Notes under the pieces: model-generated
Told to the model about the DNA's origin: nothing
The model's input: the letters and a program-made list of their open reading frames with translations, nothing else
Database searches by the model: none
Translations under genes and position numbers: made by a program
NCBI RefSeq assembly: GCF_011044175.1
Contig: NZ_CP049057.1
Coordinates: forward strand, 2,991,501-3,055,500
Source of the DNA: Rasiella rasia
GTDB taxonomy: Bacteria; Bacteroidota; Bacteroidia; Flavobacteriales; Flavobacteriaceae
Length of the DNA: 64,000 bases
Direction: 5' to 3'
In this document: piece after piece, positions 35,220 through 43,699 of the stretch
How positions within the stretch are numbered: position 1 is the first letter of the stretch
How the letters are laid out: each line of letters opens with the position of its first letter

Positions 35220-37673
35220 TTACTGTTCAATAACTATCATTTCTATAGGTTCATCATCATCTGTGCTGGTGCTAATCGTTTGCTTACTACCCATGCCATT
35301 ATCGCTCTGAATTTTTATTCGCGTAATTTCACCATTCGCATTACGTTTTACTCTGCTGTAATTAAAAGTAACTCCTTTGGCTTCCATCTCTTTTTTTATA
35401 GTAGCTAATTCTGCGTCTGTCGTGTTTTTATAAATAGTAGCTCTTGCGCCCCTTCCAGCCGATTTGTTTCTTGCAATCTGAGCATAGCCACGAGCAATTT
35501 TTCGCTCTTCATTCATTAACTTTCTACTATTTTCACGCAATTTTGCTACTTCTTCGCGCACATCTTCTTGCTCCTCACGAATCTCTTCACGTATTTCGGC
35601 CATTTCACTTCTGCGACGTGACATGGTTTCTCTTCTTTTATCAATGCTAGTTTCGCGCATTTTTTCGCGTTTAGAAAGCATCTTTTCTCGAACCTTCATT
35701 CGTTCTTTTATTTTTTCAGATCCAAATCCAGAAGTGCCTTCCTCGGTATCCATATAGAAATAAAAATCGTCTATAGCGTCGCCATCATCGTCGTTCACAC
35801 TGTAACTACCGCTCATACCATTGCCTTTGTAAGAAACCGATATTGATGTGATTTCATTTTTTGCATTGAAATTCACATTTTTATAGTTAAATATAATGTT
35901 ATGATCTCGTTTTAGTTCTTCTTTAATAGCGTCTAGCTTTTCTTTGGTTGTATTTTTCGTGATTTTAATACGAACCTCCTTTACAGCATCTGTTTGTAGG
36001 CGTTTTACTTCGGAAATTTTCTCGCTATCAATAGACGCCTGGTTTATTTTGTTTTCTGATGTTTGAAGGGGTGTGGTAACGTTAGTGGTAGGTGTTGGTA
36101 CTTTAACAAAAGTAGAGACTCCATTAAAGACTAAGACACCGTCTTCTCCTTGTTTGCCATATTTCTTAGCACCGTCTTCTGGGTTAAACATCTCTATAGT
36201 TCCATCTAGTTGAATGGTTTTGTCTACTGGCAACTCATTTTTAAGATACTTTTTTCCATTGATGATATACAGCGGATTTTTACCCAATTGTATCTTTTTA
36301 GAAGTGTCACCTGATGACATTTTCCCTTGTCTTAAATCACTAGTTGGAGCCAGTACCTTATTGTTGGCTATTACTAGATTGTCTTTGGTAATCTTTATTT
36401 GAACAGTTTCCTTACCTGTTTCGGTTACAAGTAATTCGCCCTTGTCACTAACCGCTAGTTGGTAGATTGTTTGAATTGGCACTTTAGCCCCTCTATCGAA
36501 ACGAGTATAAAAATGATCATTGCCTTTAAATTTTGTAGTAAAGCTAAAGTTGGTGAGCAATCCTTCGGCGTTACGTTTTCTGTTGTCTATTTTAACTAAA
36601 CTTTCTGGGTGATGGGTGCCAAAGTAGTTTTCAATGGCATCTAGTTGAAAGTCGGTAGTTTCCGCAGAAAATTGAAGGGTCATTTTGTTTGGTGAAATAG
36701 TAGGGTTTGCTACTTCAGATGCGTTGGTGTTTACTTCATTGTACTTTACTACTTCTACAGTGTTAAAACTCCATAAAAAGAGCGCTAGTGCCGGTAGCAC
36801 TAACATTAATTTAAACTGGTTGTACTTGTTTGAACTTCTTTTGTTTAACATAATGATTCGTTTTTTGACCTGTCCATTCTGAAAACCAAGACTTATTGGT
36901 CGTCCAAAAACATTCAGGCGGGTTGATGAATGATAAAAATTATTAGTAAGCGCTGGAACTGGCAAGGCTGATGAGGCCTTTAATAACGCTAATTGATACG
37001 CGGTTTTAGACGGCACGTATCGAGCCGTTTCGTTGTCTGCTAAAAATTCTAAATTGGCTTCAAGACTCGTTTTGTAAAACCAAGAAATTGGATTCGCCCA
37101 CTGAAAGGCACGTACTAAGTTGGCCAATAGTAAATCGATACTATGCCACTGAGAAGCGTGTACCTTCTCGTGCTTTAAAATCATTTCTAGTTCTTGTGCG
37201 TCGTGTGTTGTTGGATTAAAAACGATATAACTAAAAAATGAGAATGGCGCTAGGGTATCTTGAATTTCAACAAACCGAAATCTGTTTATCTTATACGATG
37301 GGTTTTTTAGTAGCAATCGCAAGAGTGAAGTAAGTTGAATTAGAAAATGTATAAACATTAGCGCTACTCCTGCCAAATACACCCACAACAGTATCTGCCA
37401 CATGGGTACGGTGGTTGCTGTAGCTACTATGTCAGTAGTAGGAGCTGATGTAAATTCGGTTATGGCGTCGGCGGTATTACTCGGTGTTGGTGCGTCCACA
37501 AAGGTTACCGTTGTAAAAGTGATAAATGGAAACAGAATTGAAGCTATAATACCGGTAAGTAAATAGGTGCGATTAGCCGTAAAAAATGTATCTTTTCTAA
37601 GTACAAACAAATAAATTAGGTAAAATAGAGTGAGTATACCAGCAGACTTTAAGATGTATATTAGAAACTCCAT
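35220..37673 (-). CDS. BlaR1-like M56 metallopeptidase with triplicated C-terminal domain
   Basis: 817 residues. Four membrane segments (near residues 8-24, 38-54, 91-115 and 288-304) enclose an M56 peptidase: HEKVH at residues 168-172 and EANLEFLADNETA further on supply the zinc ligands. The C-terminal 500 residues do not contain a penicillin-binding sensor. They hold three copies of a roughly 70-residue domain with the pattern TTxxxLDAI... then RNAxG/EITxI (near 335, 580 and 745), separated by an Arg/Glu-rich coiled coil at about 660-730. It directly follows the BlaI-like repressor gene, one base apart, and probably controls it by proteolysis. Confidence 0.88.
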   Translation of the reverse strand: MEFLIYILKSAGILTLFYLIYLFVLRKDTFFTANRTYLLTGIIASILFPFITFTTVTFVDAPTPSNTADAITEFTSAPTTDIVATATTVPMWQILLWVYLAGVALMFIHFLIQLTSLLRLLLKNPSYKINRFRFVEIQDTLAPFSFFSYIVFNPTTHDAQELEMILKHEKVHASQWHSIDLLLANLVRAFQWANPISWFYKTSLEANLEFLADNETARYVPSKTAYQLALLKASSALPVPALTNNFYHSSTRLNVFGRPISLGFQNGQVKKRIIMLNKRSSNKYNQFKLMLVLPALALFLWSFNTVEVVKYNEVNTNASEVANPTISPNKMTLQFSAETTDFQLDAIENYFGTHHPESLVKIDNRKRNAEGLLTNFSFTTKFKGNDHFYTRFDRGAKVPIQTIYQLAVSDKGELLVTETGKETVQIKITKDNLVIANNKVLAPTSDLRQGKMSSGDTSKKIQLGKNPLYIINGKKYLKNELPVDKTIQLDGTIEMFNPEDGAKKYGKQGEDGVLVFNGVSTFVKVPTPTTNVTTPLQTSENKINQASIDSEKISEVKRLQTDAVKEVRIKITKNTTKEKLDAIKEELKRDHNIIFNYKNVNFNAKNEITSISVSYKGNGMSGSYSVNDDDGDAIDDFYFYMDTEEGTSGFGSEKIKERMKVREKMLSKREKMRETSIDKRRETMSRRRSEMAEIREEIREEQEDVREEVAKLRENSRKLMNEERKIARGYAQIARNKSAGRGARATIYKNTTDAELATIKKEMEAKGVTFNYSRVKRNANGEITRIKIQSDNGMGSKQTISTSTDDDEPIEMIVIEQ

Positions 37674-37674
37674 A

Positions 37675-38031
37675 CTAGTTCTTTTTTTCGATGATACTTA
37701 AAATTTCACGAAGCTCTTGAGCGCTAATTTTTTCTTCCTTGGCGAAAAAAGAAACCATGCTTTTGTAGCTATTGTCAAAATAACGTTTAGAAGCAAGATT
37801 CATAAATTTTTCTGTGTAAGCAGATTTACTTACAACCGGAAAGTATTGGTGTGTTTTTCCGAAGGCTTTATAAGAGACAAACCCTTTTTCTTCCAAATTC
37901 CTAACAATAGTAGAAACGGTGTTGTAATGATTCCCATCTGGTAAGATGGCAAGAATCTCCTTTACAAATGCTTTTTCTAGCTTCCATAAAGCTTGCATTA
38001 TTTCTTCTTCTTTGTTTGTTAACTGTTCCAA
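37675..38031 (-). CDS. BlaI/MecI/CopY family transcriptional repressor
   Basis: 118 residues from TTG at 38031, giving the family start (M)EQLTNKEEEIMQALWKLE. An in-frame TTG at 38061 is possible but falls inside the -7 box, so it is rejected. The winged helix includes NHYNTVSTIVRNLEEKGFV, and the C-terminal dimerisation helices end in LREILSIIEKK. It likely represses its own operon through the palindromes at 38064-38112 and is inactivated by the BlaR1-like protease encoded next to it. Confidence 0.93.
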   Translation of the reverse strand: MEQLTNKEEEIMQALWKLEKAFVKEILAILPDGNHYNTVSTIVRNLEEKGFVSYKAFGKTHQYFPVVSKSAYTEKFMNLASKRYFDNSYKSMVSFFAKEEKISAQELREILSIIEKKN

Positions 38032-38058
38032 AAATTCTAATGTTTTAATTGTAGACAA

Positions 38059-38112
38059 CAAATATATAACTAGTTTTATAGTTATACAACTATTTTAGTA
38101 GTTATATAACTG
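38059..38112 (-). promoter_or_regulatory. Promoter and triple operator of the blaI-blaR operon
   Basis: On the minus strand, TTG at 38089-38087, a 20-base spacer and TATATTTG at 38066-38059 form a full promoter. Over it lie two palindromes, ATAGTTATACAACTAT (38078-38093) and TAGTTATATAACTG (38099-38112), plus a half-site ATATAACTA (38064-38072). The AACTA/G ends are at 38068, 38088 and 38108, exactly 20 bases apart. The first and second sites cover the -7 and -33 elements. Confidence 0.8.
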
Positions 38113-38212
38113 AAAATTTAGTTGATTATTGCTTTTTCCATTCAATAAATCCAAAAACTACATTCTGAAATCGACAATCAATTGAGTATCTTCGCGACTA
38201 TTATATATAGGT

Positions 38213-39169
38213 ATGAGTATTCTTTTTATCATTTTAGGGTTAATCCTCTTAGTAGTAGGGGGTGAGTTTTTAGTACGCGCTGCTGTTGGTTTGTCGTTTA
38301 AGTTAAACTTGTCCAAAATGGTTATTGGTTTAACGGTTGTGTCTTTTGCAACCTCTGCACCAGAGCTTTTAGTAAGTATTCAGGCAGCGTTAGATGGGTA
38401 TAGCGATATATCTTTAGGAAATGTAATTGGTTCTAATATCGCAAATATCGGACTTGTACTTGGTGTCACAGCAGTAATTGCTCCATTGGCGATAGATAAA
38501 GACTTTTATAAGTTTAATTGGCCTGTGATGATGTTGTTGTCTGTTGTTCTTTATTTTATACTGAAAAGCGGCAATGAAATTTCACTTGTAGAAGGTATCG
38601 GACTTGTTGCCTTGTTGGGAGTTTATTTGTTTTTATTGATTAACCGAGCAAGAAACAAAGTAAAAACTCATCCGGTTGACGATGGCGTAGACGATGGGCT
38701 TTCTAAATCCAGTAATTTTAAGATTGTTGTATGGTTGCTTATTGGCGGTGTAGCGTTATGGGGTGGTAGTGAGTTGCTTGTGAAAGGTGCTGTAGATTTA
38801 GCAACGGTTATGGGTATAAGCGAACGTGTAATTGCAGTAACCATGATTGCTGTTGGAACTAGTGTTCCTGAGCTTGCTGCTTCGGTAATCGCGGCTCTAA
38901 AGAAAGAAAAAGCACTATCTCTAGGTAATTTAATAGGATCTAACATCTTCAATATCGCTTCTGTTTTGGGAATTACTGCAATTATTCAACCAATTGCAGT
39001 AAAAAGCAGTGAGGTATTAACAAACGATATTTGGTGGATGCTTGGGTTTTCTGCTATTCTTATTCCGTTGGCGTTTCTGCCTAAAAGATTTGAAATAGGA
39101 CGCTTTAAAGGCCTTCTCCTTGTGGTTGCGTATTGTGCTTTTATTAGCATGGCTTTTATCGGGAACTAG
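38213..39169 (+). CDS. Calcium/sodium antiporter (YrbG/CaxA family)
   Basis: 318 residues with ten hydrophobic segments. The two inverted alpha-repeats are clear: SFATSAPELLVS with GNVIGSNIANIGLVLG, and AVGTSVPELAASV with GNLIGSNIFNIASVLG. These contain the ion-binding acidic and Asn residues of the Na+/Ca2+ exchanger superfamily. It acts in the inner membrane. Start ATG at 38213. Probably a single-gene transcript. Confidence 0.94.
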   Translation: MSILFIILGLILLVVGGEFLVRAAVGLSFKLNLSKMVIGLTVVSFATSAPELLVSIQAALDGYSDISLGNVIGSNIANIGLVLGVTAVIAPLAIDKDFYKFNWPVMMLLSVVLYFILKSGNEISLVEGIGLVALLGVYLFLLINRARNKVKTHPVDDGVDDGLSKSSNFKIVVWLLIGGVALWGGSELLVKGAVDLATVMGISERVIAVTMIAVGTSVPELAASVIAALKKEKALSLGNLIGSNIFNIASVLGITAIIQPIAVKSSEVLTNDIWWMLGFSAILIPLAFLPKRFEIGRFKGLLLVVAYCAFISMAFIGN

Positions 39170-39255
39170 CCAACTTATACCAAACATTGGTTTTTTTAAA
39201 TCATCTATCTCGGCCCGTCGTTAGGTATAAACTAATTATTTTTTATAATTTAAGT

Positions 39256-39328
39256 AAAAAATAGGGGGTGTGTTGATAAAAAACATAGTTTATTAATAAC
39301 TTAACATAAAAAAATAGGGGGTATATTG
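39256..39328 (+). repeat. Two direct repeats upstream of glutamine synthetase III
   Basis: AAAAAATAGGGGGTGTGTTG (39256-39275) recurs as AAAAAATAGGGGGTATATTG (39309-39328), 18 of 20 bases identical and 53 bases apart. Both lie in the 216-base gap before the gene at 39386, just ahead of its -7 box. Probably a regulator site. Confidence 0.7.
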
Positions 39329-39338
39329 TTTAAAGTTA

Positions 39339-39346
39339 TACTTTTG
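39339..39346 (+). promoter_or_regulatory. -7 box of glutamine synthetase III
   Basis: TACTTTTG, exact consensus, 39 bases before the ATG. The usual TTG at -33 is absent at normal spacing, which fits activator dependence. Confidence 0.55.
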
Positions 39347-39385
39347 GCGAATATTTAAATCAAATCACTTAAAAAGCACAAGAGT

Positions 39386-41572
39386 ATGTCCACCTTAAGA
39401 TTTCATGCCATTAAAGAAACGTTTAACCGTCCAGTAATTGATGTACAGGAACCAGAGCGTCGTTCTTCTATTTTTGGTCAAAATGTATTTAATGATGCTG
39501 CTATGCGTCAATATCTAACAAAAGATTCATTTAAAAGCGTACAAGACGCTGTTATTAATGGTTCAAAAATTGACAGAGGCGTTGCCGATCACATTTCAAC
39601 AGGAATGAAAGAATGGGCAATAAGTAAAGGTGCAACACATTACACACACTGGTTTCAACCACTTACAGGTACCACAGCAGAAAAGCACGATGCCTTTTTT
39701 GAAACAACAGGTGATGGTAATTCAATCGAGAAATTTGGGGGCGGTCAATTAGTACAGCAAGAACCAGATGCATCAAGTTTCCCAAATGGAGGAATACGAA
39801 ATACCTTTGAGGCTCGCGGATATACTGCTTGGGACCCTACGTCTCCAGCATTTATTTACGGTACCACACTTTGTATACCTACAGTATTTGTATCATACAC
39901 AGGAGAAGCATTAGATAACAAGACACCGCTATTGCGTGCACTACAATCTGTAGATCAGGCAGCTACCGCAGTTGCAAAATATTTTGATAAAAGTGTAACT
40001 AAAGTAAATCCAACACTGGGATGGGAGCAGGAATATTTCTTAATCGATAAGGCATTAGCAAAATCTCGTCCAGATATTAATTTGGCGGGTCGTACTTTAC
40101 TAGGTCATGCCTCTGCAAAGGGACAGCAACTAGACGACCATTATTTTGGATCAATTCCAAGACGTGTTTTAGATTATATGCGCGACTTAGAAACAGAATG
40201 TATGTATTTAGGGATACCTGTTAAAACACGTCACAATGAAGTAGCCCCAAACCAATTTGAGTTAGCGCCTATTTTTGAAGAAACAAATCTAGCTGTAGAT
40301 CATAATTCGTTATTAATGGACGTGATGACCAAAGTGGCAGACCGTCATAACTTTAAAGTGCTGTTTCATGAAAAACCCTTTGCAGGTATTAATGGTAGTG
40401 GAAAGCATAACAACTGGTCGCTAGCAACAAATACAGGTGTAAACTTACTAGGCCCCGGAAGTACACCAATGAAGAATCTTCAGTTTTTAACCTTCTTTAT
40501 AAACACTATTAAGGCGGTAAACGATTATGAAGAATTATTACGTGCTGCGATAGCGAGTGCTAGTAACGATCACAGACTAGGAGCTAACGAAGCCCCTCCA
40601 GCTATTATTTCAGTATTTATTGGGTCGCAATTAACTGCTGTATTAGATGCATTAGAAAAATTAAAACAAGGAAAATTATCTCCAGAAGATAAAACAGACT
40701 TAAAGCTTAATGTGGTAGGTAAAATTCCTGAAATTTTACTAGACAACACAGACCGTAACCGTACATCTCCATTTGCTTTTACAGGTAACAAGTTTGAGTT
40801 TCGTGCTGTCGGGTCTACTGCCAATTGTGCGAAGCCTATGACTGTTTTAAATACTATTGTAGCAAAGCAATTAAAAGACTTTAAGGTAGAAGTAGATGCG
40901 CTCATCAAAGACAAGAAGATGAAGAAGGACGACGCTATTTTTAATGTGCTGAAAGGGTATATTAAAGACTCTAAAAGAATTCGTTTTGAAGGCGATGGTT
41001 ATGGAGAAGCGTGGGAGAAAGAAGCTAAAAAGCGAAAATTAAGTAATAACAAGACAACACCAGAAGCTTTAAAAGCGGAGGTTTCTAAAAGCACTATAGC
41101 ACTTTATGAAGGTCTTGGAATTATGAGTAAGGTAGAAATTGAAGCCCGCCATGAAATTGAAGTAGAAGAATATGCAATGCGTATTCAGATTGAAGGTCGT
41201 GTGTTAGGAGATATTGCTCGTAACCATGTTATTCCAACGGCTATTAAGTACCAAAACATACTTATTGAGAATGTGCAAGGTATTAAGGATATCTACGGAA
41301 AGAGCTTTAAAACCCATGCTGGTGAGCAAATGGAATTGATTGAGGCTATTAGTGGTCATATCGCAAAAATCAATAAAGGAATAACCGATATGATTAACGA
41401 ACGCAAAAAGGCTAACAAGATTGACGATGCAGAAAAACGTGCCTTTGCATATTGTGATAAAGTAAAGCCTTACTTTGAAGAGATTAGATACCATTGCGAT
41501 AAGTTAGAACTTTTGGTAGATGATGAGATTTGGCCATTAACCAAATACCGCGAATTACTATTTACCAGATAG
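39386..41572 (+). CDS. glnN: Glutamine synthetase type III
   Basis: 728 residues, the large GSIII form (type I enzymes are near 470). Visible features: the N-terminal GSIII domain with RRSSIFGQNVFND, the catalytic stretch TLGWEQEYFLIDK, the RHNEVAPNQFELAPIFEETN segment, HEKPFAGINGSGKHNNWSL, and a DRNRTSPFAFTGNKFEFRAVG core. The C-terminus is a helical extension. It makes glutamine from glutamate and ammonia. GSIII is common in Bacteroidota. It ends before a perfect-palindrome terminator. Confidence 0.97.
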   Translation: MSTLRFHAIKETFNRPVIDVQEPERRSSIFGQNVFNDAAMRQYLTKDSFKSVQDAVINGSKIDRGVADHISTGMKEWAISKGATHYTHWFQPLTGTTAEKHDAFFETTGDGNSIEKFGGGQLVQQEPDASSFPNGGIRNTFEARGYTAWDPTSPAFIYGTTLCIPTVFVSYTGEALDNKTPLLRALQSVDQAATAVAKYFDKSVTKVNPTLGWEQEYFLIDKALAKSRPDINLAGRTLLGHASAKGQQLDDHYFGSIPRRVLDYMRDLETECMYLGIPVKTRHNEVAPNQFELAPIFEETNLAVDHNSLLMDVMTKVADRHNFKVLFHEKPFAGINGSGKHNNWSLATNTGVNLLGPGSTPMKNLQFLTFFINTIKAVNDYEELLRAAIASASNDHRLGANEAPPAIISVFIGSQLTAVLDALEKLKQGKLSPEDKTDLKLNVVGKIPEILLDNTDRNRTSPFAFTGNKFEFRAVGSTANCAKPMTVLNTIVAKQLKDFKVEVDALIKDKKMKKDDAIFNVLKGYIKDSKRIRFEGDGYGEAWEKEAKKRKLSNNKTTPEALKAEVSKSTIALYEGLGIMSKVEIEARHEIEVEEYAMRIQIEGRVLGDIARNHVIPTAIKYQNILIENVQGIKDIYGKSFKTHAGEQMELIEAISGHIAKINKGITDMINERKKANKIDDAEKRAFAYCDKVKPYFEEIRYHCDKLELLVDDEIWPLTKYRELLFTR

Positions 41573-41590
41573 ATGGTTCCCCATAAAAAG

Positions 41591-41623
41591 AAAAAATGCT
41601 CCAATATTGGAGCATTTTTTTTT
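41591..41623 (+). terminator. Intrinsic terminator of glutamine synthetase III
   Basis: A perfect 30-base palindrome (41591-41620) with a T-run. The rest of the gap up to the curli promoter at 41724 shows nothing else. Confidence 0.92.
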
Positions 41624-41723
41624 GTCTTTTACTTTTCAGAAAATAACTCCTCAATTTTTGTCATCCTAAGATTTTATAGGCTCTTGCCGCTAGAGTTTAG
41701 GTAAACCACTTGTGTATAATGGG

Positions 41724-41787
41724 TTGATTGTCAGTTGGAAAAGGGGTGGTTACCTGTACTTTTCTCTTACCGCTTGTTCGATATTTG
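41724..41787 (+). promoter_or_regulatory. Candidate promoter region of curli operon 1
   Basis: TTG (41724), 12 bases, AAAAGGGGTGGTTACC (41739-41754), 25 bases, then GATATTTG (41780-41787), a one-base variant of TAnnTTTG. The same parts occur in the same order before curli operon 2. This leaves a leader of about 90 bases before the csgA ATG. Confidence 0.55.
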
Positions 41788-41883
41788 CTCCATAGTTCTA
41801 CAGACACCCTCAGCCTTGCAAGCACGTTTCAAAGAACAAGTAATCAATTTTAATCAATGTATAATTATTTAAACTTTCAAATT

Positions 41884-42702
41884 ATGAAAAATTTATTTTT
41901 AAGCGCAATTGCGCTCATGATCGGAACAGCAATGTTCGCACAATTTAACGACAGTGATGTTTTACAAATTGGATTGTTAAACGATTCAGATGTAGACCAA
42001 ACAGGATTGTTAAACGACTCTGATGTGGTTCAATTAGGAGCTTTTAACATCTCTGACGTAGACCAAGTAGGTGCTTTTAACACCTCTACAGTAGGACAAC
42101 TAGGAATTGCAAACTCATCGCGAGTAGACCAATTAGGAATTGCAAATAGCAGTGACGTAATTCAAATAGGGTTGTTAAACGATTCTGAAGTAGACCAAAT
42201 AGGAATACTTAACGGATCTACAGTTACACAATTGGGTGTTGCCAACACATCAGACGTAGGACAATTCGGAATTTTGAACACGTCAGACGTAGATCAACTT
42301 GGATTGGCAAATACGTCTAGTGTTACGCAAATTGGATTAGCAAACGCTTCAGATGTAGATCAGATTGGAGCCTTTAATAACTCAGACGTAGATCAGTTTG
42401 GAGCCGGTAACGGTTCAACTGTATTTCAGTTCGGATTAGGTAACGACTCTGATGTAGACCAGATTGGTATTTTAAATACTTCTACGGTAGCACAGTTGGG
42501 TATTGGTAACGAATCTGATGTATTTCAATTAGGATTGGCAAACGACTCTGATGTAATTCAGTTAGGGTTTTTCAACACTTCTTTGGTAAACCAGATTGGA
42601 GCATTTAATACAAGTGATGTGCTTCAAACAGGCTTAGGTCACAATAGTGTGGTAAACCAATTAGGTATCGGAAACATGTCTTCTGTTACACAAAGCAACT
42701 AA
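41884..42702 (+). CDS. csgA: Curlin major subunit, acidic (CsgA-like, curli locus 1)
   Basis: 272 residues from ATG at 41884 (an in-frame start at 41857 is upstream of the signal peptide). A 20-residue signal peptide ends in FAQ. The mature protein is Phe-Asn-Asp, then 22 units of exactly 11 residues with the pattern S-x-V-x-Q-x-G-x-x-N-x, then a 7-residue partial unit. Two units equal one 22-residue curlin repeat, so it forms a beta-solenoid amyloid like E. coli CsgA. By my count about 29 Asp/Glu and one Arg, no Lys. It would be secreted through CsgG and polymerise on the surface. Confidence 0.92.
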   Translation: MKNLFLSAIALMIGTAMFAQFNDSDVLQIGLLNDSDVDQTGLLNDSDVVQLGAFNISDVDQVGAFNTSTVGQLGIANSSRVDQLGIANSSDVIQIGLLNDSEVDQIGILNGSTVTQLGVANTSDVGQFGILNTSDVDQLGLANTSSVTQIGLANASDVDQIGAFNNSDVDQFGAGNGSTVFQFGLGNDSDVDQIGILNTSTVAQLGIGNESDVFQLGLANDSDVIQLGFFNTSLVNQIGAFNTSDVLQTGLGHNSVVNQLGIGNMSSVTQSN

Positions 42703-42754
42703 GAGCTTTCACCTATAAATTATCTCCACAATTTATTTGTTAGCCAAGTAATGT

Positions 42755-42783
42755 ACAGGGGCGCTCCATACAAGTGCTCCTGT
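42755..42783 (+). promoter_or_regulatory. Hairpin between csgA and csgB, locus 1
   Basis: 11-bp stem (42755-42765 with 42773-42783, two G-U pairs) with a 7-base loop in the 103-base spacer. No T-run follows, so it is more likely an mRNA stability or processing element than a terminator. Confidence 0.55.
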
Positions 42784-42805
42784 GCTTTACCTAAAAATAG
42801 AAATC

Positions 42806-43252
42806 ATGAGAATTCAATACTTGCTACCGGCACTCATTTTTATTGCGTTTTTTAGCTATTCTGATACTTTATTTGGTCAACCGTCAAATGTAGATCTTGC
42901 TAAAAACACTTCGGTATTAATACAGCAGATAGGAGTTGCAAATACTAGTGTTGCTGAAATTTCCTCACAACAAGGGCAGATTGCACTAGTTCAATTGGGA
43001 GCTGGCAATGAAGTAAACTTTCATATGAAAGCAAAAAAAATTAAAGGCCTCGTACTTCAAAAAGGTGTAGATAACAAGGTGTTTAACGTAGCCCCAAACC
43101 CTCGAGAAACAATGAAAACCGTGGTAATGCAGCGTGGCTACAATCAAAATTTATTAATGCTTGGTGGTAATAGTATGTCAGAAAATATGACAATACGCAT
43201 GCGCGGAAAAAATCAAACTGTTGTCGTTAGAAATATAAAAAGGCGTCGATAG
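42806..43252 (+). CDS. csgB: CsgB-like minor curlin subunit, locus 1
   Basis: 148 residues from ATG at 42806; an upstream in-frame GTG at 42782 is inside the hairpin and rejected. After a signal peptide, imperfect curlin repeats follow: VLIQQIGVANTS, ALVQLGAGNEV, LVLQKGVDNKV, VVMQRGYNQNL, and a basic end RGKNQTVVVRNIKRRR. E. coli CsgB also has a basic C-terminus and anchors and nucleates the fibre; I infer the same role. Position right after csgA supports it. Confidence 0.78.
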   Translation: MRIQYLLPALIFIAFFSYSDTLFGQPSNVDLAKNTSVLIQQIGVANTSVAEISSQQGQIALVQLGAGNEVNFHMKAKKIKGLVLQKGVDNKVFNVAPNPRETMKTVVMQRGYNQNLLMLGGNSMSENMTIRMRGKNQTVVVRNIKRRR

Positions 43253-43325
43253 TAGCGCCAACAAAAAATACAGCTTAAAAATTAACCCCAACATTTGCTT
43301 AGACAAACATAACAAACCCAAACTC

Positions 43326-43694
43326 ATGAAACATTTCTTCTTCTTTTTATTGTTTGCCGCTACAACCTCGTACTGTTGTGGGCAACAATTGGTGTATACG
43401 CCAAAAAACCCAGCCTTTGGCGGAGATCCGTTTAATTACACGTGGCTACTTAATTCTGCCAATGCACAAAATCAGTTTAATGATGATTTTAGCAGCCTTG
43501 ATGCCTTGGGCGATTTCGACTCACTTCTACAGAATCAGCTCTTACAGCCTTTTAACAATGAAACACCAGAAGTAGGAACCACCAGAGAAGGCGATCTAGA
43601 ATATGAAGTTTACGAATCTAATGAAGGGTTGGTAATTAATATTCTAAACGTGGTCACAGGAGAACAGTCACAGATTATTATTCCTAACGAATAG
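43326..43694 (+). CDS. csgF: Curli assembly protein CsgF, locus 1
   Basis: 122 residues. After the signal peptide comes the CsgF signature: QQLVYTPKNPAFGGDPFNYT then WLLNSANAQNQF, matching the CsgF N-terminal peptide that plugs into the CsgG pore (E. coli: NPNFGGNPNNG...LLNSAQAQN). The rest has an acidic linker and YEVYESNEGLVINILNVVTG with a beta end. CsgF links CsgB to CsgG at the surface. csgG follows after 5 bases. Confidence 0.94.
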   Translation: MKHFFFFLLFAATTSYCCGQQLVYTPKNPAFGGDPFNYTWLLNSANAQNQFNDDFSSLDALGDFDSLLQNQLLQPFNNETPEVGTTREGDLEYEVYESNEGLVINILNVVTGEQSQIIIPNE

Positions 43695-43699
43695 GTGCC

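Noticed and set aside
39309-39346. Sigma-54 promoter before glutamine synthetase III
   Set aside because: The GG...GC pattern of a -24/-12 promoter is not present; a TAnnTTTG box is.
41884-42702. 33-base periodic repeats resembling a tandem-repeat or CRISPR-like array (also 47671-48492)
   Set aside because: The period is exactly 11 codons in a long intact frame with signal peptide; the units vary mostly at synonymous or allowed positions. It is a curlin repeat gene.
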